64,000 nt of DNA from JBCBWG01 sp039039985 (GTDB lineage: Bacteria; Pseudomonadota; Alphaproteobacteria; Rhizobiales; Hyphomicrobiaceae): NCBI GenBank assembly GCA_039039985.1, contig JBCCOV010000006.1, positions 3,181-67,180 on the forward strand. The letters are read 5' to 3'. This document shows, one piece after another, positions 33,463-42,033 of this stretch. The notes beneath the pieces are model-generated. The model searched no databases and was not told the DNA's origin. It was given only the letters and a program-made list of their open reading frames with translations. The position numbers and the translations under genes were made by a program. How positions within the stretch are numbered: the first letter of the stretch is position 1; each line of letters opens with the position of its first letter.

Positions 33463-34497
33463 ATGACACATTCAGTGACGCGGCGCGGCGTTTTGGTCGG
33501 CGGAACAGCTGCAGCGTTGTCCGGCACACCGGTTTTCTCATCCCTGGCTTCCGCGCCTCAGCCGCTTATGGACGCAGGCGAACTCACCGCGCGTGTGATG
33601 CGCTTCCTGGCCATGCTCGACACGCAAAAAAAGACACAGGCGAGCTTCGACTGGAATGGACGAGCGTGGCGCCGCTGGAACTACTTTGGCGGCGGTCGGT
33701 TTATCAAGCCGGGCTTGAGGCTTGAGCAGATGTCGGAGACCGAGAAAGACGCTACGTGGAGCATTCTTTCAGCGGTCTTGTCTCCGGAAGGCCTGACCAA
33801 AGCCAAGAGCGTCATGCTCCTGCAGGACATCTTGGCAGCGGCAGGTAACGGGCGCGGCCAAAGGTCCTCGCAGCGTTTTTCGGTTGCGATTTTTGGCACA
33901 CCGGGACCGCAAACGGCCTGGGGGCTTCGTCTGGAGGGCCATCACCTCTCGTTGTCGTTCTCCGTGCGCAACAATCGGCTGGTTTCAGTGACGCCGGCAG
34001 CATTCGCGGCGCTTCCCAATCGGGTTATGAGCGGCGGTCATAAAGGACTTTACACCCTCGAAGCCGAAGAGACGCTTGCACGGCGTCTGCAAGCGGATCT
34101 CGCCCCACGTCTGCAAGCCCGCGCGCAACTGAGTGAGGGCCGCCTGTTCAACATTCTCTCCTATGCGGGTCGCGAGCGGTCCAATACCGAACAGGTTGGC
34201 CTTGCCGCAGCCGATATGACTGACGGACAACGCAGCGTACTCCGCCAGCTCATCGAGACGTATGCCGTTGCACCCTATGTAAGTGATCTCGCGAAGGCGC
34301 AACAGTCGCGCCTGAAGCAAACAGATCTCGCAAGCGTTCATTTTGCTTGGTACGGACCCAATCAGGCTGAGCAATCGTTCGGGTACCGGATCATTGCCGA
34401 CAAGTTTGTCATTGAACTGGGCTGCATCGACCGCAAGGCGCAGCATCTCCATCCCGTCTATCATGACTTGGAGAATACGCTTGGAACGAGCGCGTGA
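33463..34497 (+). CDS. DUF3500 family protein with Tat-like signal
   Basis: A 344-residue protein starting MTHSVTRRGVLVGGTAAAL, a twin-arginine type leader. The mature part matches the DUF3500 family as I recall it: a DW-x-G-R-x-x-W-x-(Y/F) start (FDWNGRAWRRWNYF), WGLRLEGHHLSLSF in the middle, and HFAWYGP near the end. Function unknown; the WG-x-x-x-x-GHHLSLS stretch is the family hallmark. GGAGCAGG precedes the ATG. It is followed 50 bases later by the haloalkane dehalogenase on the same strand, so a shared role in an exported or periplasmic step is possible. Confidence 0.82.
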   Translation: MTHSVTRRGVLVGGTAAALSGTPVFSSLASAPQPLMDAGELTARVMRFLAMLDTQKKTQASFDWNGRAWRRWNYFGGGRFIKPGLRLEQMSETEKDATWSILSAVLSPEGLTKAKSVMLLQDILAAAGNGRGQRSSQRFSVAIFGTPGPQTAWGLRLEGHHLSLSFSVRNNRLVSVTPAAFAALPNRVMSGGHKGLYTLEAEETLARRLQADLAPRLQARAQLSEGRLFNILSYAGRERSNTEQVGLAAADMTDGQRSVLRQLIETYAVAPYVSDLAKAQQSRLKQTDLASVHFAWYGPNQAEQSFGYRIIADKFVIELGCIDRKAQHLHPVYHDLENTLGTSA

Positions 34498-34547
34498 CTG
34501 GCGGACCGCGATCGTAGCTGCCGATACCACTGAGGAGGATGCTGTCC

Positions 34548-35441
34548 ATGCCGATGTTAAGCGACCCGTTTGGTCCGAAACGAACCATAGACGTCGATGG
34601 ACGCAAAATGGCGTGCATCGATTCCGGCGATGGACCAGCGATCGTGTTCCAACACGGTAACCCGACCTCCTCGTATCTTTGGCGCAATGTCATGCCGCAT
34701 TGCGACGGGCTCGGCCGCCTGATCGCATGTGATCTCATCGGCATGGGCGATAGCGAGAAACTGCCACACTCCGGGTCGGGGCGCTATACCTACGTCGAGC
34801 AGCGTCAGTACCTGTTTGCGCTGTGGGATCAGCTGGATCTCGGCAATGACGTTATTCTCGTGCTGCACGATTGGGGATCTGCGCTTGGGTTCGACTGGGC
34901 ACGGCGGAACCCGGACAGGGTCCAAGGCATCGTCTACATGGAGGCCATTGTTCAACCCATCACGTGGCAGGACTGGCCCGAAGATGCGCGCAGAGTTTTT
35001 CAGGCATTCCGTTCGGACGCCGGCGAGGAAATGGTACTGGACAAGAACGTGTTTGTTGAGCGGGTCCTTCCGAGCGCGGTGATGCGCGCCTTGAGCGACG
35101 ACGAAATGGCCGAGTACCGTAGGCCGTTTCGAGACGCTGGTGAATCGCGCCGTCCGACGCTGACATGGCCGCGACAAATCCCAATTGAGGGCGAGCCGGC
35201 CGACGTCGTCAAGATCGTCCAAGATTACAGCGCATGGCTGGCCGACAGCGACGTTGCAAAACTGTTCATCAACGCAGAGCCCGGATCCATCCTGACGGGG
35301 CGTCAGCGGGAATTCTGTCGGACATGGCCCAATCAGAGCGAAACAACTGTGAAGGGCACGCACTTCATTCAAGAAGATAGCCCGGATGAGATTGGCAGCG
35401 CGGTTGCCGATTTTGTTCGGTCGCTGCGTCAGATCGGCTAA
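34548..35441 (+). CDS. Haloalkane dehalogenase, LinB/DhaA type (HLD-II)
   Basis: A 297-residue alpha/beta-hydrolase that displaces halide from haloalkanes. With this start the active-site residues fall on the LinB numbers: Asn38 (QHGNPTSSYLWRN), nucleophile Asp108 and Trp109 (LHDWGSALGFDW), Glu132 (YMEAIVQP) and His272 (THFIQEDSPDEIG). Large blocks such as RLIACDLIGMGDS and LFINAEPG match LinB as I remember it. I chose the ATG at 34548 because GAGGAGG ends nine bases before it and touches the upstream ATG at 34539. It is cytoplasmic by lack of a signal peptide. No halocarboxylate or alcohol dehydrogenase gene is nearby. Confidence 0.93.
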   Translation: MPMLSDPFGPKRTIDVDGRKMACIDSGDGPAIVFQHGNPTSSYLWRNVMPHCDGLGRLIACDLIGMGDSEKLPHSGSGRYTYVEQRQYLFALWDQLDLGNDVILVLHDWGSALGFDWARRNPDRVQGIVYMEAIVQPITWQDWPEDARRVFQAFRSDAGEEMVLDKNVFVERVLPSAVMRALSDDEMAEYRRPFRDAGESRRPTLTWPRQIPIEGEPADVVKIVQDYSAWLADSDVAKLFINAEPGSILTGRQREFCRTWPNQSETTVKGTHFIQEDSPDEIGSAVADFVRSLRQIG

Positions 35442-35446
35442 GTAAG

Positions 35447-36517
35447 TCAGCTATCGCGCGGCACGTGCTTTTTCGCCGGCGCCAGTCCGGAGAAGAGTCC
35501 GTCGAGATCCAGTGTCGATCCGACACCGATTTGCTCGAAGTTATCGTTGATCCATCGGTCGGCGGCGTTTCGGCCGATGTCGCGCAGATGGGTGAGAAAC
35601 GTCCAATCGGTATTCAGCTTCGATGAGGCACTGAATTGCCGCATCGCCTTGCGCGATTCAATCATATGAATGTTCATGCGACGGCTGCGCACCGTGTCGC
35701 CATGGCCCGTGTCGACAAGCTCGTCGATCAACTTGATCATGCGTAGTTCTTTGAGCAGCGACGCATTGAATGTGATTTCATTGACGCGGTTTAGAATGTC
35801 ACGCGCCGTGCGCGGCTCGCCCGCGCGATGGACGGGGTTGATTTGCACGATGACGATGTCATCGCTTGCGCTCGTTTCCATGAATGGCAGCAGCACCGGG
35901 TTGCCCATGTATCCGCCGTCCCAGAAATACTCACCATCGATTTCGACGGCGTGGAACATGAATGGCAGGCAAGCGGATGCCATAATCACATCGAGATCAA
36001 TTTCGTCACGTGAGAAAATACGGACGCGGCCCGTTTCAACATTTGTCGCGGAGATATAGACTTCCATGTCTTGCGCGGCCCGTACCCGCTCAAAGTCGAC
36101 AAAGTCGTTCACCAGATCACGCAATGGATTCATACGGGTCGGATTCAGATCGTAGGGCGACGCCAGCCGATTGATCAAATCCATGATCACATAGCCGGGC
36201 GACGAGTCGAGTGAGAAATTGTTGGTCGCTCTGTCCAGGGGCGTGACCTGAAACGGGCTGAGCATTCCGGCGTTGGAGACCGATCGCCAGAAGCGCTCAA
36301 GCTCAACGCGCGCGCCATCACCGCCACCATCATACATCCCCATGGCCGCGACGGCTGCGTTCATGGCGCCGGCACTCGTGCCGGAAATCGCATCGATCCA
36401 GATCCGCCCATCTTCGAAAATCTTGTCGAGGACGCCCCACGTGAACGCCCCGTGTGCGCCACCGCCCTGCAGCGCCAGATTGACGGACTTGATATGCTTC
36501 GATGTTCGCTCGGCCAT
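35447..36517 (-). CDS. Patatin-like phospholipase
   Basis: A 356-residue patatin-fold acyl hydrolase. LALQGGGAHGAFTWGVLD forms the oxyanion hole near residue 15, GTSAGAMNAAVAA holds the catalytic Ser near residue 50, and WDGGYMGNP carries the Asp of the Ser-Asp dyad near residue 210. The remaining sequence has a conserved RPRTARDILNRVNEI-like region and a C-terminal extension. I start it at the ATG at 36517 because the longer open frame upstream has no family similarity and is antisense to a spacer. It converges on the dehalogenase gene with five bases between stops. Confidence 0.9.
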   Translation of the reverse strand: MAERTSKHIKSVNLALQGGGAHGAFTWGVLDKIFEDGRIWIDAISGTSAGAMNAAVAAMGMYDGGGDGARVELERFWRSVSNAGMLSPFQVTPLDRATNNFSLDSSPGYVIMDLINRLASPYDLNPTRMNPLRDLVNDFVDFERVRAAQDMEVYISATNVETGRVRIFSRDEIDLDVIMASACLPFMFHAVEIDGEYFWDGGYMGNPVLLPFMETSASDDIVIVQINPVHRAGEPRTARDILNRVNEITFNASLLKELRMIKLIDELVDTGHGDTVRSRRMNIHMIESRKAMRQFSASSKLNTDWTFLTHLRDIGRNAADRWINDNFEQIGVGSTLDLDGLFSGLAPAKKHVPRDS

Positions 36518-36581
36518 GTCACTCTCTTCAGTCAGTCTTACGTAACGAGTCTGCAATATGCCGGCACCGGCGTGACCGATA

Positions 36582-37034
36582 TCAACTCTGCTGTCGCTTG
36601 ATGGACTGAACTGCATTTTCCAGGGTTTGAAGAAAACGCGAGCGATCCTCTCGACGAAACGGCGCATTGTAACCGCCGCCTTGGCCCGTTTCGCGGAGAT
36701 GTTGGCGCAGCTCACGGCTTGCCAAAGCCATGCCGATATTGGTTTGATCGAATGGCTTTCCAGTGGGGCCAATCGCTTGCCCACCCGCATCGAGGCAGCG
36801 CTTCGCGAGCGGAATATCCTGCGTGATACAGATGTCGTTTGCGCCAATCCGTTCCGCGATCCAATCATCGGCCACATCGGGGCCATCCGGAACGATGATC
36901 CGCTCAATCAGATGGCTGCGGGGGAGTGGCCCGAGTTGGTTGGACACGAACACGGCCGTCAGACCGTGACGTTCGGCAACGCGCACGATTTCCTCTTTGA
37001 CCGGACAGGCATCGGCGTCAACGTAGATTTTCAT
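36582..37034 (-). CDS. DUF188/YaiI-YqxD family protein
   Basis: A 150-residue protein with the family opening MKIYVDADACPVKEEIVRVAERH, a PIN-like fold start, then VFVSNQ, the DDWIAERIGANDICITQDIPLAKRCLDAG core and RPFDQTNIG-like segment ending in RSRFLQTLE. The family is widespread and may be a nucleic-acid or nuclease-like protein, but function is unknown. Acidic residues Asp6, Asp8 and the D in TQDIPLA could bind metal. It lies between patatin and BciA-like genes. Confidence 0.92.
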   Translation of the reverse strand: MKIYVDADACPVKEEIVRVAERHGLTAVFVSNQLGPLPRSHLIERIIVPDGPDVADDWIAERIGANDICITQDIPLAKRCLDAGGQAIGPTGKPFDQTNIGMALASRELRQHLRETGQGGGYNAPFRREDRSRFLQTLENAVQSIKRQQS

Positions 37035-37230
37035 CCCGCGGATCTGGCAGACGAATGACGAGGACTCAAGTCAAATATGGTGTTTGTGACTCAAGCGACG
37101 AACCAGGCTGCCGGCATCAATCCATCACGCGCGAAATCAATCGGTGGTTTACGCCGACCGATCGCAATGCACATATTTAAGCGAACGGCGACCTACGGGT
37201 TGCAGCGCGTTTGTCACTGGAGGCTATCGA

Positions 37231-38262
37231 TTGGCGACGACACCACAACCTGCAATGTCGGCGAATCCGCGTTCCGGCCGTCGGGTTTTTGTCCTCGGCG
37301 CGACGGGCACGATCGGGCGCGCCGTGGTCGCGGAGTTGCTTGCCAGTCGATATGACGTCACGTGTTTTGTGCGCCAGCGCGCCGACGCGGCAGGTTCGCT
37401 CAGTCCTGCGGAGGTCCAAGACCGCTTGAGCGGTGCGGCCATCCGGTATGGCAATCCCATCGACGCAGCGTCGCTTGTGCGCGACGGGTTCGCCGGAGAG
37501 CGTTACGACGTTTTGGTGTCGTGCCTTGCCTCGCGTACGGGCCACCCGGCTGATGCCTGGGCGGTTGATTATCATGGACACGTCGCAGCCTTGGCTGCCG
37601 CACAGGAGGCCGGCGTTCAGCACATGGTCCTGTTGTCTGCGATTTGTGTGCAATGGCCGCAACTCGCATTCCAGCACGCCAAGCTGAAGTTCGAACAAGA
37701 ACTCATGCAGTCCGGACTACGTTACGCGATTGTCCGGCCAACAGCCTACTTCAAATCGCTGTCGGGACAGCTCAAACGCGTTCAGGACGGAAAGCCATAC
37801 CTTCTGTTTGGCGATGGCCAGTTGACCGCGTGCAAGCCGATCAGCGATCGGGATCTCGCCCGTTACATCGTCAGCTGCCTGGAAGACTCATCGTGCCGGA
37901 ATGCGGTTTTGCCGATTGGTGGACCGGGCCCGGCAATCACCCCGCTGGAGCAAGGCCGGCAGTTGTTTCGGATGGTTGGCCGCAAACCGAAGTTTCGCCA
38001 TCTGCCTGTCGCCGTGCTGGATTGGATTGTGGGCGCGTTGAGCGTTCTCGGGCGTGTGAGCCCTGCTTTGGCCGATAAGGCTGAACTCGCACGGATCGGC
38101 CGATACTACGCCACGCAGTCCATGCTCGTTCGCGACCCAGCAACAGGCGTCTACAGCGCCGATGCCACACCGTCCTTCGGATCGGACCGCCTGTTTGACT
38201 ATTACGCCGAACTCCTCAGCGGACGTCTCTCTGATGAGCGTGGCGATCATGCGGTTCTTTAA
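37231..38262 (+). CDS. BciA-type divinyl (proto)chlorophyllide 8-vinyl reductase-like protein
   Basis: A 343-residue NAD(P)-binding SDR-like protein. FVLGATGTIGRAVVAELL is the Rossmann loop. The following blocks match BciA/DVR: VSCLASRTGHPADAW, VLLSAICVQWPQLAFQHAKLKFE, PTAYFKSLSGQLKRVQDGKPY, FGDGQLTACKPISDRDLA, and IGGPGPAITPLEQGRQLFRM. BciA reduces the 8-vinyl group of chlorophyllide precursors with NADPH. I chose the TTG at 37231 because GGAGG lies seven bases upstream; the ATG at 37255 has no such site. No other photosynthesis gene is in the window. Confidence 0.85.
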   Translation: MATTPQPAMSANPRSGRRVFVLGATGTIGRAVVAELLASRYDVTCFVRQRADAAGSLSPAEVQDRLSGAAIRYGNPIDAASLVRDGFAGERYDVLVSCLASRTGHPADAWAVDYHGHVAALAAAQEAGVQHMVLLSAICVQWPQLAFQHAKLKFEQELMQSGLRYAIVRPTAYFKSLSGQLKRVQDGKPYLLFGDGQLTACKPISDRDLARYIVSCLEDSSCRNAVLPIGGPGPAITPLEQGRQLFRMVGRKPKFRHLPVAVLDWIVGALSVLGRVSPALADKAELARIGRYYATQSMLVRDPATGVYSADATPSFGSDRLFDYYAELLSGRLSDERGDHAVL

Positions 38263-38417
38263 TCTGTCGCGGGGTGATGCGCGGCGTCTAGCCCGGAGTG
38301 CTGCTCTGCGTTTCATAGATTGCATCGCGGGCCGAATGGCGGGCATCTTGGAGATTGATCCGGCGGGCGACGGCAGATCGCTGTGCACGGGCAGGAGGAA
38401 GCGGGGAGGCGTGCGCC

Positions 38418-40025
38418 GTGACGAGGACACTCAAATACTGGGGTTGGGGCTACGAAGGAGACGGTCTTGGCCCGACCGATGTGACAGCACTGCTAACGAC
38501 CTTCGCAGACGGATATGGCATCAGGCCGAGCGACGACGGTGCCTTCCCGGCACTGGCGGACATTACCTTGCCGGCGCCGCGTCTTAATCCACCGGCCAAA
38601 CTCGCACCGATATGCACGGCCGAGCCCTACGAACGTGTGCTTCACGCCTTTGGTCAGTCGCAGCCGGATTCCATTCGCATCTACATGGGGGACGTCGCGC
38701 ACGCGCCGGATGTGGTCGCCTACCCGAACACGGACGACGACATTGCCGCGCTCTACGATTGGTGCGGCACTGTCGGTGCTGCCCTGATCCCGTTCGGCGC
38801 CGGCTCGTCGGTCGTCGGCGGCGTCACCAGCGATGTCGGCTCGGGCTTCAACGGCACCGTGACGGTTGACATGAGCCGCATGAACCGCGTGCTTGAAGTT
38901 GACGATGTCAGTCGCGCAGCACGGATTCAAGGTGGCGCGCGGGGGCCGGAACTCGAGCAACAACTGAAGCCGAGCGGTCTGACGCTACGACACTTTCCTC
39001 AGAGCTTTGAGCATTCAACATTCGGCGGATGGGTGGCCACGCGTTCCGGCGGGCACTTTGCAACGCTCTATACCCACATCGACGATCTTGTCGAAAACAT
39101 CTCGATGGTGTCACCCGCCGGACGGCTTGTCTCTCGCCGCTTGCCTGGGTCCGGAGCCGGCCCGAGCCCGGACCGTTTTATGCTCGGTTCCGAAGGCGCT
39201 CTTGGGATCATTACCGAAGGCTGGGTTCGGCTTCAGGGCCGGCCGACACACAAGGCGACGGCCGGCTTCCGCTTTCCGGATTTCCTAAAAGCAGCGCAGG
39301 CCGTCCGCGCCGTTGCGCAGGCGGGTCTCTTCCCTGCGAATGTGCGTATTGTCGACGGCGTAGAGCTCAACGTGAATGGCGCGGGTGATGGCTCGTTCAC
39401 GCTGATGGTCGTATCATTCGAGAGCGCGGATCACCCGGTTGATGCCTGGATGGCGCGGGCGGAAGCGTGTTGTCGCGATCACGGCGGTACCGTCGACGTC
39501 GACTGGCGCAACAATCCGCAGGCCAACCTGCAGGGCGCCGTCGGGGCCTGGCGGTCCGCGTTTATCCGGATGCCGTACAATCGCGAAGCTCTGACGCCAC
39601 GTGGGATCATCTCAGATACCTTCGAAACGGCAATAACGTGGGATCGCTTCGAAGCGTTTTATCACGCGATCCGACAGGCGACCGATGTCGCAATCCGCGA
39701 TGTGACGGGCCAGCCCGGTGCCGTGTCCTGCCGCTTCAGCCACGCCTATCCGGATGGCCCGGCGCCATACTTCGCCTTCCATTGTCAGGGCCGCAAGGGT
39801 GGCATGCTTCAGCAGTGGCAAGCGATCAAGGCTGCCGTGTCCGATGCCGTGGTCCGCGAAGGTGGAACCATTACGCACCACCACGCGGTCGGTCGCGATC
39901 ATCAACAATGGTACGAGCAGCAAAGGCCGGAGCTGTTCGGCGACGTCATTGCGGACGCAAAGCGGCGTCTGGATCCGAACGGCATTCTAAATCCCGGCGT
40001 GATTGTTGCCGCGAAGCCGGACTGA
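38418..40025 (+). CDS. FAD-binding oxidase, alkyl-DHAP synthase (AGPS)-like
   Basis: A 535-residue flavoprotein of the vanillyl-alcohol-oxidase/PCMH fold. It starts RTLKYWGWGYEG, then has YPNTDDDIAALYDWC, PFGAGSSVVGGV (FAD pyrophosphate site, about residue 135), HFPQSFEHSTFGGWVATRSGG and DRFMLGSEGALGIITE. The C-terminal GGTITHHHAVGRDHQQW is the catalytic His cluster of alkyldihydroxyacetonephosphate synthases. Bacterial members are often of unknown substrate, and an ether-lipid role is unproven here. A GTG at 38418 follows GGGGAGG by seven bases, which fixes the start. Confidence 0.85.
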   Translation: MTRTLKYWGWGYEGDGLGPTDVTALLTTFADGYGIRPSDDGAFPALADITLPAPRLNPPAKLAPICTAEPYERVLHAFGQSQPDSIRIYMGDVAHAPDVVAYPNTDDDIAALYDWCGTVGAALIPFGAGSSVVGGVTSDVGSGFNGTVTVDMSRMNRVLEVDDVSRAARIQGGARGPELEQQLKPSGLTLRHFPQSFEHSTFGGWVATRSGGHFATLYTHIDDLVENISMVSPAGRLVSRRLPGSGAGPSPDRFMLGSEGALGIITEGWVRLQGRPTHKATAGFRFPDFLKAAQAVRAVAQAGLFPANVRIVDGVELNVNGAGDGSFTLMVVSFESADHPVDAWMARAEACCRDHGGTVDVDWRNNPQANLQGAVGAWRSAFIRMPYNREALTPRGIISDTFETAITWDRFEAFYHAIRQATDVAIRDVTGQPGAVSCRFSHAYPDGPAPYFAFHCQGRKGGMLQQWQAIKAAVSDAVVREGGTITHHHAVGRDHQQWYEQQRPELFGDVIADAKRRLDPNGILNPGVIVAAKPD

Positions 40026-40030
40026 TGACC

Positions 40031-40480
40031 TCAAGCAACCGTGTGGACGGAGCTTTGCAAACGTGACGCACCGCGCGATCGATGCCCGCGGCAGTAAACG
40101 TGTTGGGCAAAACGCGCGACGAATGGGGTCTGCCATCCCGCGTCAATCGTAATCTGGTCGACCCAGGTCGCGCCATCGCCCGCTTCTGACACGCAGACCA
40201 TGTGGCGCCACACACGAATGCCCTTGTGAGACTCGTGTGTCAGAAGAATGCGGTTTTCCAAATCAAGGTGCGCAACGTAGATGGTATGGCGGCGAACGGG
40301 CAGCACGCCCCAGAACCGAATGTCTGTGCGGTAGGTTTCAGCTTCGGCATAGGAACCTGTGGTCGGCAAGCCGTCATAGTATGCAACACCGCTCATCGCG
40401 GCTCTGATTTCAGAGAACTGGATGGCGCGCTTGAACACCGAGGTTGGAACCTCGCCGTAGCCGGCCGTGATATCAATCAC
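40031..40480 (-). CDS. SRPBCC-like (START fold) protein, unknown function
   Basis: A 149-residue protein. The segments RAIQFSEIRAAMSGVAYYDG, FWGVLPVRRHTIYVAHLD and GIRVWRHMVCVSEAGDGATWVDQITIDAGWQTPFVARFAQHVY (quoted in part) read as the strands and C-terminal helix of a ligand-binding SRPBCC protein. It starts with GTG at 40480. GGAGG lies about 15 bases upstream, rather far for a ribosome-binding site. It converges with the AGPS-like gene, stops five bases apart. Ligand unknown. Confidence 0.65.
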   Translation of the reverse strand: MIDITAGYGEVPTSVFKRAIQFSEIRAAMSGVAYYDGLPTTGSYAEAETYRTDIRFWGVLPVRRHTIYVAHLDLENRILLTHESHKGIRVWRHMVCVSEAGDGATWVDQITIDAGWQTPFVARFAQHVYCRGHRSRGASRLQSSVHTVA

Positions 40481-40681
40481 ATGCGGAATAGATCTCCTCC
40501 CTGAGAATCAAGGGTCTGGCCAGGTGCCTACCAGGCAATCGGCTGTTTGCGCATCGGCCAAATCCAACACGACCGAGTTGATCATGCTATAGCCAATCGA
40601 CGATTGAACCGGCAAGTCGACGATCCAAGACAGGAGCGCTGCCGTTAGCGATTTCGATTGGGCACAACGGATACGCGAGCC

Positions 40682-41623
40682 ATGACAGAGACGATTGCGA
40701 TTATTGGTGCGGGACTGGCCGGTCTGACGGCTGCGCGCAAGCTGAACGACTCCGGTTGTGATGTTGTCGTTTTCGAAAAGAGCCGCGGTCTCGGCGGGCG
40801 GATGGCCACGCGGCGGCAGGATGGCTTTGCGTTTGACCATGGCGCGCAGTACTTCACTGTTAGAACGCCACAGTTTCAAACGGTCGTGGATACGTGGCTG
40901 ACCGACGGTGCCGTCGCCGAATGGGGACAGGGTCGGTACGTCGGCATGCCCGGAATGACCGCGCCGTGCCGGACGCTTGGCGATGGTCTTGTCGTCGAAC
41001 GTCAGTGCGAGATCACGTGGCTCGCCCACAATGATGGAAAGTGGACGCTCGGCACGGCCGACGGGCCCAATAAGCACGCGTCCAACGGTGCGTTTTCGAC
41101 CGTCATTCTTGCAGTTCCCGCCCCGCAAGCCGAACACCTCGTCGCAACGTCTCAGGTGATATTGGATGGATGTGACCAAGCACGATATGCGCCGTGTCTC
41201 GCACTCATGGCTGCGTTCCCGCAGAGGCTTGACACCGTCCCGGACTCTACAAAGCCCGACGGTGCCAACATCGGTTGGTTCGCGCGAAACGCCAGTAAGC
41301 CGGGGCGCGATCAGGAGATAGAGGCGTTCGTTGTTCACGCAACTCCGGCGTGGTCGGAGGCGCACCTTGAGTGTGAACGCGATGAGATCGCTCGCGCGTT
41401 GCTTGCAGAGTTTCAGTCGCTGACGGGCATCGATCAGACGCCCGACCTCCAGCTCGGACATCGTTGGCGCTACGCGTTGGTGAAAACGCCGGTTGGGCGG
41501 GCGTGCCTGTGGAACGACGCTGTCCGGTTAGGCGGATGCGGCGACTGGTGTCTTGGGGCGCGTGTCGAGTGTGCGTTTGAAAGCGGAAACGCAATGGCCG
41601 AAACGGTTCTTGCGCGCACCTGA
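40682..41623 (+). CDS. Renalase-like FAD-dependent amine oxidoreductase
   Basis: A 313-residue protein. IAIIGAGLAGLTAARKLNDSG is the FAD Rossmann loop; then FEKSRGLGGRMATRR and FDHGAQYFTVRTPQF, the renalase/amine-oxidase signature that orients the isoalloxazine ring. The C-terminus HRWRYALVKTPVG and GDWCLGARVECAFESGNAMAE closes the FAD site. Renalase-type enzymes oxidise wrongly reduced dihydro-NAD(P) isomers; whether this one does is an inference. ATG at 40682 is chosen over an upstream TTG. It is expressed alone, downstream of a spacer. Confidence 0.88.
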   Translation: MTETIAIIGAGLAGLTAARKLNDSGCDVVVFEKSRGLGGRMATRRQDGFAFDHGAQYFTVRTPQFQTVVDTWLTDGAVAEWGQGRYVGMPGMTAPCRTLGDGLVVERQCEITWLAHNDGKWTLGTADGPNKHASNGAFSTVILAVPAPQAEHLVATSQVILDGCDQARYAPCLALMAAFPQRLDTVPDSTKPDGANIGWFARNASKPGRDQEIEAFVVHATPAWSEAHLECERDEIARALLAEFQSLTGIDQTPDLQLGHRWRYALVKTPVGRACLWNDAVRLGGCGDWCLGARVECAFESGNAMAETVLART

Positions 41624-42033
41624 TCTGAATGGGGCGGGTAGCGGCGGATCTAATGCGTGTCTCATTACGTGCGCCTCGCTCTAGCTTGTTTTCGCTCAAG
41701 GCTATTCCTCCCTGCGGTCGGGCCTCTTCGAGATGGTGAATACGCCATCTCGACATTTGAAATGCCCAACGCGGGTGTTCCCGCGTTGGGGTGGGTGCGG
41801 CGCTAGCGCCGGGCCGCAGTCGCGGCCTTGATTGTGAAGCTGATTTGGCGCGACAGGCTTTAAACTTGCCAACGCAACTCCAAGGTGCGGCTCGTGGAGA
41901 CACACCCAACCATTCTAAACGATAGGGCGACGTCCGGCTTGCCACCCTTCGTTCGCCGAGGCATTCTCCGATCGCGGTGGGACCGATCGGGACCACCCAT
42001 CAGTCCTCGGATGCCCAGCTTTTGGTTTGCGTT
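41624..42033. other. Gene-free spacer with clustered hairpins
   Basis: About 410 bases without a convincing gene before the FHA cluster. The centre (41765-41828) is a run of GC-rich inverted repeats; the last 150 bases probably contain the promoter of the FHA operon. Confidence 0.5.
41765..41828. repeat. Cluster of GC-rich inverted repeats (REP-like/terminator)
   Basis: CCCAACGCGGG-TGTT-CCCGCGTTGGG (41765-41790) is a perfect 11-pair hairpin. It is followed by the 12-bp palindrome GGCGCTAGCGCC (41799-41810) and a GGCCGC/GCGGCC pair just beyond. The group lies 140 bases after the renalase-like stop, so it may end that transcript or be an intergenic repeat element. Confidence 0.6.

Noticed and set aside
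35447..36907. Longer patatin reading with about 130 extra N-terminal residues
   Set aside because: The extra part lacks similarity and is antisense to the DUF188 gene; the start at 36517 directly precedes the patatin motif.
40508..41461. 317-codon minus-strand frame over the renalase-like gene
   Set aside because: The plus strand has clear FAD signatures in order; the minus product has none.
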